Positions 6,690-9,643 of a DNA stretch of 9,643 nt are shown one piece after another. The notes below the pieces were generated by a model. The model was not told the DNA's origin, searched no databases, and saw only the letters and a list, made by a program, of their open reading frames with translations. Position numbers and translations under genes: made by a program. The DNA comes from Gammaproteobacteria bacterium. Its GTDB lineage: Bacteria; Pseudomonadota; Gammaproteobacteria; Pseudomonadales; Azotimanducaceae. Where the stretch lies: the NCBI GenBank assembly GCA_027295975.1, contig JAPUJX010000633.1, positions 1 to 9,643 of the forward strand, read 5' to 3'. Position 1 is the first letter of the stretch; the number at the start of each line of letters is the position of its first letter.

Positions 6690-7373
6690 ATGAGCGAAAC
6701 GGTTCCCGATTCAGACCCTGTCAATACACCCCTGGATCGGTTCGACGTCAGCGACCCCGGTTTATATGAGCGGGATGCCTGGAGACCCTATTTTCGGCGG
6801 CTCCGGGAAGAAGATCCGGTTCACTACACGTCTGAGAGCCTGTTTGGCCCCTATTGGTCGGTAACCAGATTCAACGACATCATGACGGTGGAACAGAACC
6901 ACAAGGTTTTCTCTTCCACCCCGACGATCGTCATCGGCGACCAGGCGGAAGATTTTGAAATAGACAACTTCATACAGATGGATCCGCCGAAACACGACGA
7001 TCAACGCAATGTAGTTCAACCGAGCGTCGCGCCCAGAAACCTGGTGAATCTCGAATCCGTCATACGCGCCAGGGCAGGCAAAATCCTGGATGAGCTGCCC
7101 GTTGGAGAGTTGGAACCTCGCTCAACTCATTGCCGCGCGAGTCGAAATGCAAGCAGGACGATACCGGCGACTCCAACTACCAACACGGCCCAGAGCAGTA
7201 TGGTTTCCCAATCCAACGGATCCGGTGCCGATAGGAGGCGCGCGGGACCGCCCAGCCGGTTTGCTGCGCTGAGGCGGGCGAATGGAATATTCTGGATCTC
7301 AACGTCGTTGCCGAGACGGTTCAACAGCTCGGACATCGGCCACGGGCGTCCGGTGATATCGGCCTGCCCGTAA
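6690..7373 (+). pseudogene. CYP153-like cytochrome P450, 5' fragment with truncated 3' end
   Basis: The first 140 codons (6690-7109) clearly encode the start of a soluble bacterial P450. The text LREEDPVHY, FGPYWSVTRFNDIM, NHKVFSS, FIQMDPPKHDDQRNVV and VAPRNL closely resembles the CYP153 family of alkane/fatty-acid terminal hydroxylases as I remember it. The H..R of PPKHDDQR is the helix-C heme-propionate contact. Full-length members have roughly 420-470 residues. Here similarity stops after ILDELPVGE, where relatives continue with a WV..VS.ELT segment. The remaining frame to 7373 (87 codons) is simply antisense to the end of the DUF3999 gene. The I-helix, ExxR and heme-binding Cys loop are all missing, so no heme enzyme can be made. 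The fragment follows the DUF3604 gene by 26 bases and was probably in its operon. It is either a deletion remnant or an assembly join. Confidence 0.82.
7101..7128. other. P450 truncation junction with short repeats
   Basis: P450 similarity ends at about 7109 and the DUF3999 stop codon lies at 7127-7129, so the join falls in roughly 20 bases. The stretch contains a short direct repeat, GTTGGA at 7101-7106 and again at 7109-7114. It also has a six-base inverted repeat, GAGTTG (7107-7112) and CAACTC (7123-7128), with a ten-base loop and no following T-run. The direct repeat could mark a slippage or microhomology deletion; the inverted repeat might be a leftover of a terminator stem. No transposase, target-site duplication or integrase site is visible. 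Confidence 0.5.
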
Positions 7374-8428
7374 ACCATCAGGTAGGGTGCGTCGCCTTGT
7401 TTGATAAAAACGAGTTCATCGGGCAACCAACCAACCTTCAAGGTGGGAGGTGGCTGTTCGTCGTGGGGTATTTCCGCGCGCCAATATTGGTCGCGAGTCG
7501 GATAAGCCACCGGGTCCGACGAAACAAAAGCACCGTCAACCTCAACCCGGTAGAAAGTTCGCTCGCCCCGATTGCGCCACCGATCCCCACTCGCGGCTTT
7601 CGAAAACAACTTTGCGGTAATCAGGAAGGTTGGCTGCTCTAACTCCAGAATAATGCGATCCAGAGGGAACTGCCCTCCCGTATCGTACTCGTAGCCTTGC
7701 TCGCGGGCGGCACCTGCCAGGGTTTTCCAGTGCCGTTGTGGCAGTTGCCGTCGGAGTGCTCTGGCGCTCACTCGATCGATGGTAATTGGCGTTGCGCCAT
7801 CCAACTGACTGATCTTGAGGTAACGCGTATGAACTCCGGGCAGGGTAATTTTGTCGACAATGATCTTGCGACCTCCAGTCTCCAGTGTTGCCAGGGTTGC
7901 GGACGTGACCGTCGCGTGCCAGTCATCGAGATCGTCGCTGGCTTCTATCTGGAATTTACCCATGAATCCGCCTTCTTGAGACCAGTCGATGTCGAGTTCG
8001 GTAATGCCGATGTCAATCGCGCTGGCATCGATGAGAAAGTCCCCGCCCTGCAGGTTGTTGACCGAGGCGCCGTGTACGGCGATCACCGCGCCTGAGTCGG
8101 CCAACTCGATGTTGACCTGGGCCGTGTCTTCGCTTTTGTTCCGGGGAGAAGGTAGAGGGAAAACGGGCAAAACAACCCAGGGCGTATGGTCTTCGATGCT
8201 GGCCGGTCGGCGGATAGCGTAGGGCACCTCCAGCAGTTCGCCGTTGTATACCCGGAGATCTCCGAGATCCGCGCGTACCACCCACTCGTACACATCCTGA
8301 GGAATGGTTAGGCGTTGTATGGCGGTGGTCTCCATGGGTTCAACAACCCGACCGCGGGCAAAGTCGACCGGTGCGGCAAAAGCACAGAGGCTAGTGCTCA
8401 ACGCGATCAGCACGACGAACTGGATCAT
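7127..8428 (-). CDS. DUF3999 family exported, membrane-anchored protein
   Basis: The 433-residue protein starts MIQFVVLIALSTSLCAFA, a signal peptide with a likely AFA cleavage site before APVDFARGR. The Cys at 15 is not in a proper lipobox. A long beta-rich periplasmic region follows (FARGRVVEP, RLTIPQDVYEWVVRADLGDL, RVYNGELLEVPYAI, HTRYLKISQLDG). A single membrane helix closes the protein (ILLWAVLVVGVAGIVLLAF, about residues 410-428), with a short basic cytoplasmic tail. This is the DUF3999 family, commonly found next to DUF2339 genes; its function is unknown. A longer in-frame start at 8662 lies inside the upstream gene and is rejected. The ATG at 8428 has GAGG seven bases upstream and overlaps the DUF2339 stop by four bases (ATGA). 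The C-terminus looks complete even though the neighbouring P450 is broken right beside it. Confidence 0.86.
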   Translation of the reverse strand: MIQFVVLIALSTSLCAFAAPVDFARGRVVEPMETTAIQRLTIPQDVYEWVVRADLGDLRVYNGELLEVPYAIRRPASIEDHTPWVVLPVFPLPSPRNKSEDTAQVNIELADSGAVIAVHGASVNNLQGGDFLIDASAIDIGITELDIDWSQEGGFMGKFQIEASDDLDDWHATVTSATLATLETGGRKIIVDKITLPGVHTRYLKISQLDGATPITIDRVSARALRRQLPQRHWKTLAGAAREQGYEYDTGGQFPLDRIILELEQPTFLITAKLFSKAASGDRWRNRGERTFYRVEVDGAFVSSDPVAYPTRDQYWRAEIPHDEQPPPTLKVGWLPDELVFIKQGDAPYLMVYGQADITGRPWPMSELLNRLGNDVEIQNIPFARLSAANRLGGPARLLSAPDPLDWETILLWAVLVVGVAGIVLLAFRLARQ

Positions 8429-9643
8429 GCGCCGTCCTCTCTGGGCCGGCTCGGTGGGATCGGTGAGAAATAGCCGATGATGAGCATGAGTACCCCCACC
8501 GTGATAAAAGACACGATGCGCGCAACGGTTTCGAGATTCCCAAGGTCCAGCGTGAAAAGTTTCAGGACCACAAGGCCCAGCAGCGCGGCGCCGGCGATCC
8601 ATATCGAACGTTGCGCCCGTCGTCTCCCGAAACCCATCAATAACAAAGCCGTCAACGTCCACAATATGGATGCGGTTGTCTGGAAGGCATCACTTTCGAT
8701 AATTCGATCGATGGGATAGTCACGGCCTCCATAGAAATGAACCGCTCGGGCCGCGGTCAGGTTCAACCAGATGAAACCGAGCCCCGCCAGACCGATTTTC
8801 GCCGCGAATTCGAATCTCACGAGATTCGTGCCGACAAACCCGCGAACCCATACCGCGGCAATCACCAGGATAGCCAACTGAACCAACTCAAAGGGGTTGA
8901 GCAGAACCACATACGGTAGCGGGTCCGGATCGGCGGGGAGTAAACCCGTGACAAGTAACCAGGCACTCAGATATCCCAACATTACCGCCCACCCCCAGCC
9001 GAAGTAGCTTTCAGGGGTCTGGTTGAAAGGCCAACGATCAACCTGCCTGGCGCGCAGCAGAAGTAGTGCCGCCGCCCCGAGAGGCACGGCACCCCAGAGT
9101 ACGAGTGTCCAGGCGGAACCCGGGAGAACTCCGTTGGCGATCGATGTTACGTTCCAGGTGAGAAAGAAGGTGAGAAACCACCAGCCACCCGCGTGCCAGG
9201 CAGCGGCGAACCGCGCAAACCCCTCGATCTGTTTCAGGTGCCAGGCGAAGGCGCCGATGGCGATTGGCCAGGCCAGCCAGCCATAGTCGACCAGCGCGGC
9301 GCTGGATTCCCAGTTTGAACCCAGGTCCGCCATGATGAGAATCAACACGGGTAGGAGCAGGAAGCCGGGCAGTAAACCTTCTCGCCAGTCAAAACGTTTT
9401 GCTAAAAACGTGACGACCGCGGCGGATACGGCAAAGTACAGGACGAGCAGGTTTTCGTTGACGTTGTTCCCCTCGAACTCCGTATAACCGCTCGGTACGA
9501 ACCGCTGCAATTCATGGACGCCGCCTGCGGACCACCAGAAAACGCTGGCCGGGAGGAACAGCCAGCGCAGCATTTTCTCCAGGCTGTACAGCACGTCGGT
9601 TTTAGTTGACAACAAGTACGCGGTATAACCCCCCGCGATGCTC
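8425..9643 (-). CDS. DUF2339 family polytopic membrane protein (partial, N-terminus off right edge)
   Basis: The minus-strand frame is open from the right edge to the stop at 8425, giving 405 visible residues. The frame continues upstream of the TTG at 9615 without a stop (SIAGGYTAYLLSTKTD), so that codon is internal and not the start. The visible part is almost wholly membrane-embedded, with about ten or more hydrophobic segments, for example LLVLYFAVSAAVVTFLA, LLPGFLLLPVLILIMADL and IWIAGAALLGLVVLKLFTLD near the end. The segment LKLFTLDLGNLETVARIVSF followed by a last helix and a short polar tail is characteristic of the DUF2339 C-terminus. Family members are usually 800-1000 residues, so about half is missing here. 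It overlaps the DUF3999 start by four bases, implying one transcript and translational coupling. Function is unknown; an inner-membrane envelope role is an inference. Confidence 0.85.
   Translation of the reverse strand, partial: SIAGGYTAYLLSTKTDVLYSLEKMLRWLFLPASVFWWSAGGVHELQRFVPSGYTEFEGNNVNENLLVLYFAVSAAVVTFLAKRFDWREGLLPGFLLLPVLILIMADLGSNWESSAALVDYGWLAWPIAIGAFAWHLKQIEGFARFAAAWHAGGWWFLTFFLTWNVTSIANGVLPGSAWTLVLWGAVPLGAAALLLLRARQVDRWPFNQTPESYFGWGWAVMLGYLSAWLLVTGLLPADPDPLPYVVLLNPFELVQLAILVIAAVWVRGFVGTNLVRFEFAAKIGLAGLGFIWLNLTAARAVHFYGGRDYPIDRIIESDAFQTTASILWTLTALLLMGFGRRRAQRSIWIAGAALLGLVVLKLFTLDLGNLETVARIVSFITVGVLMLIIGYFSPIPPSRPREDGA

Noticed and set aside
7110..7373. Novel C-terminal domain fused to the P450 N-terminus
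   Set aside because: The 87 codons are exactly antisense to the DUF3999 C-terminus and show no domain-like pattern, so they are a read-through of a broken frame.
8429..8662. Longer N-terminus for the DUF3999 protein starting at 8662
   Set aside because: The extension is antisense-free but lies in another frame of the DUF2339 gene, is Arg/His-rich and unlike a signal peptide; ATG at 8428 has a good ribosome-binding site and a clean signal sequence.
9613..9615. TTG at 9615 as the start of the DUF2339 protein
   Set aside because: The frame remains open upstream to the window edge with membrane-protein-like sequence, and family members are about twice as long, so this is an internal leucine codon.

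Overview
The window looks like chromosomal DNA from a Gram-negative proteobacterium, most likely a gammaproteobacterium of the metabolically versatile environmental kind. The evidence is a lipobox-bearing lipoprotein, Sec signal peptides, proteobacterial-style families (LysR, MadL/MadM, DUF3604, DUF3999/DUF2339, CYP153-like P450), fairly high GC and Shine-Dalgarno-led, tightly packed genes. The order or genus cannot be assigned from the sequence alone. No rRNA, tRNA, CRISPR array or recognisable insertion sequence was seen.

Layout. (1) Positions 1-672, minus: the N-terminal 224 codons of a PNPOx-like flavin-nucleotide-binding protein, running off the left edge. (2) Positions 673-788: a divergent promoter region rich in small inverted and direct repeats. 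(3) Positions 789-2874, plus: a LysR-type regulator followed by madL and madM, the two membrane subunits of a malonate:sodium symporter, with madL and madM overlapping by one base. (4) Positions 2892-4640, minus, convergent with madM: a lipoprotein of the YtcJ-like amidohydrolase family. (5) Positions 4641-4803: a second divergent control region. (6) Positions 4804-7373, plus: a secreted DUF3604 (PHP-like metallohydrolase) protein followed closely by the first third of a CYP153-like cytochrome P450. P450 similarity stops abruptly near 7109. (7) Positions 7127-9643, minus: a DUF3999 protein and, upstream of it with a 4-base overlap, a large DUF2339 membrane protein that leaves the right edge.

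How they may work together. The LysR regulator probably controls its own divergent region and perhaps madLM, which would import malonate or a similar dicarboxylate. No malonate decarboxylase or malonyl-CoA synthetase gene is present, so catabolism would have to be encoded elsewhere. The lipoprotein amidohydrolase and DUF3604 protein are both predicted to act outside the cytoplasm and share a divergent promoter region. Their substrates are unknown. DUF2339/DUF3999 form a recurrent envelope gene pair of unknown function.

The most notable item is the CYP153-like P450. Its frame loses all similarity after about 140 codons and then reads antisense into the end of the DUF3999 gene. It lacks the oxygen-binding helix, the ExxR motif and the heme-cysteine loop, so it is either a deletion remnant or an assembly chimera. 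I did not find a clearly new multi-gene system in the window.
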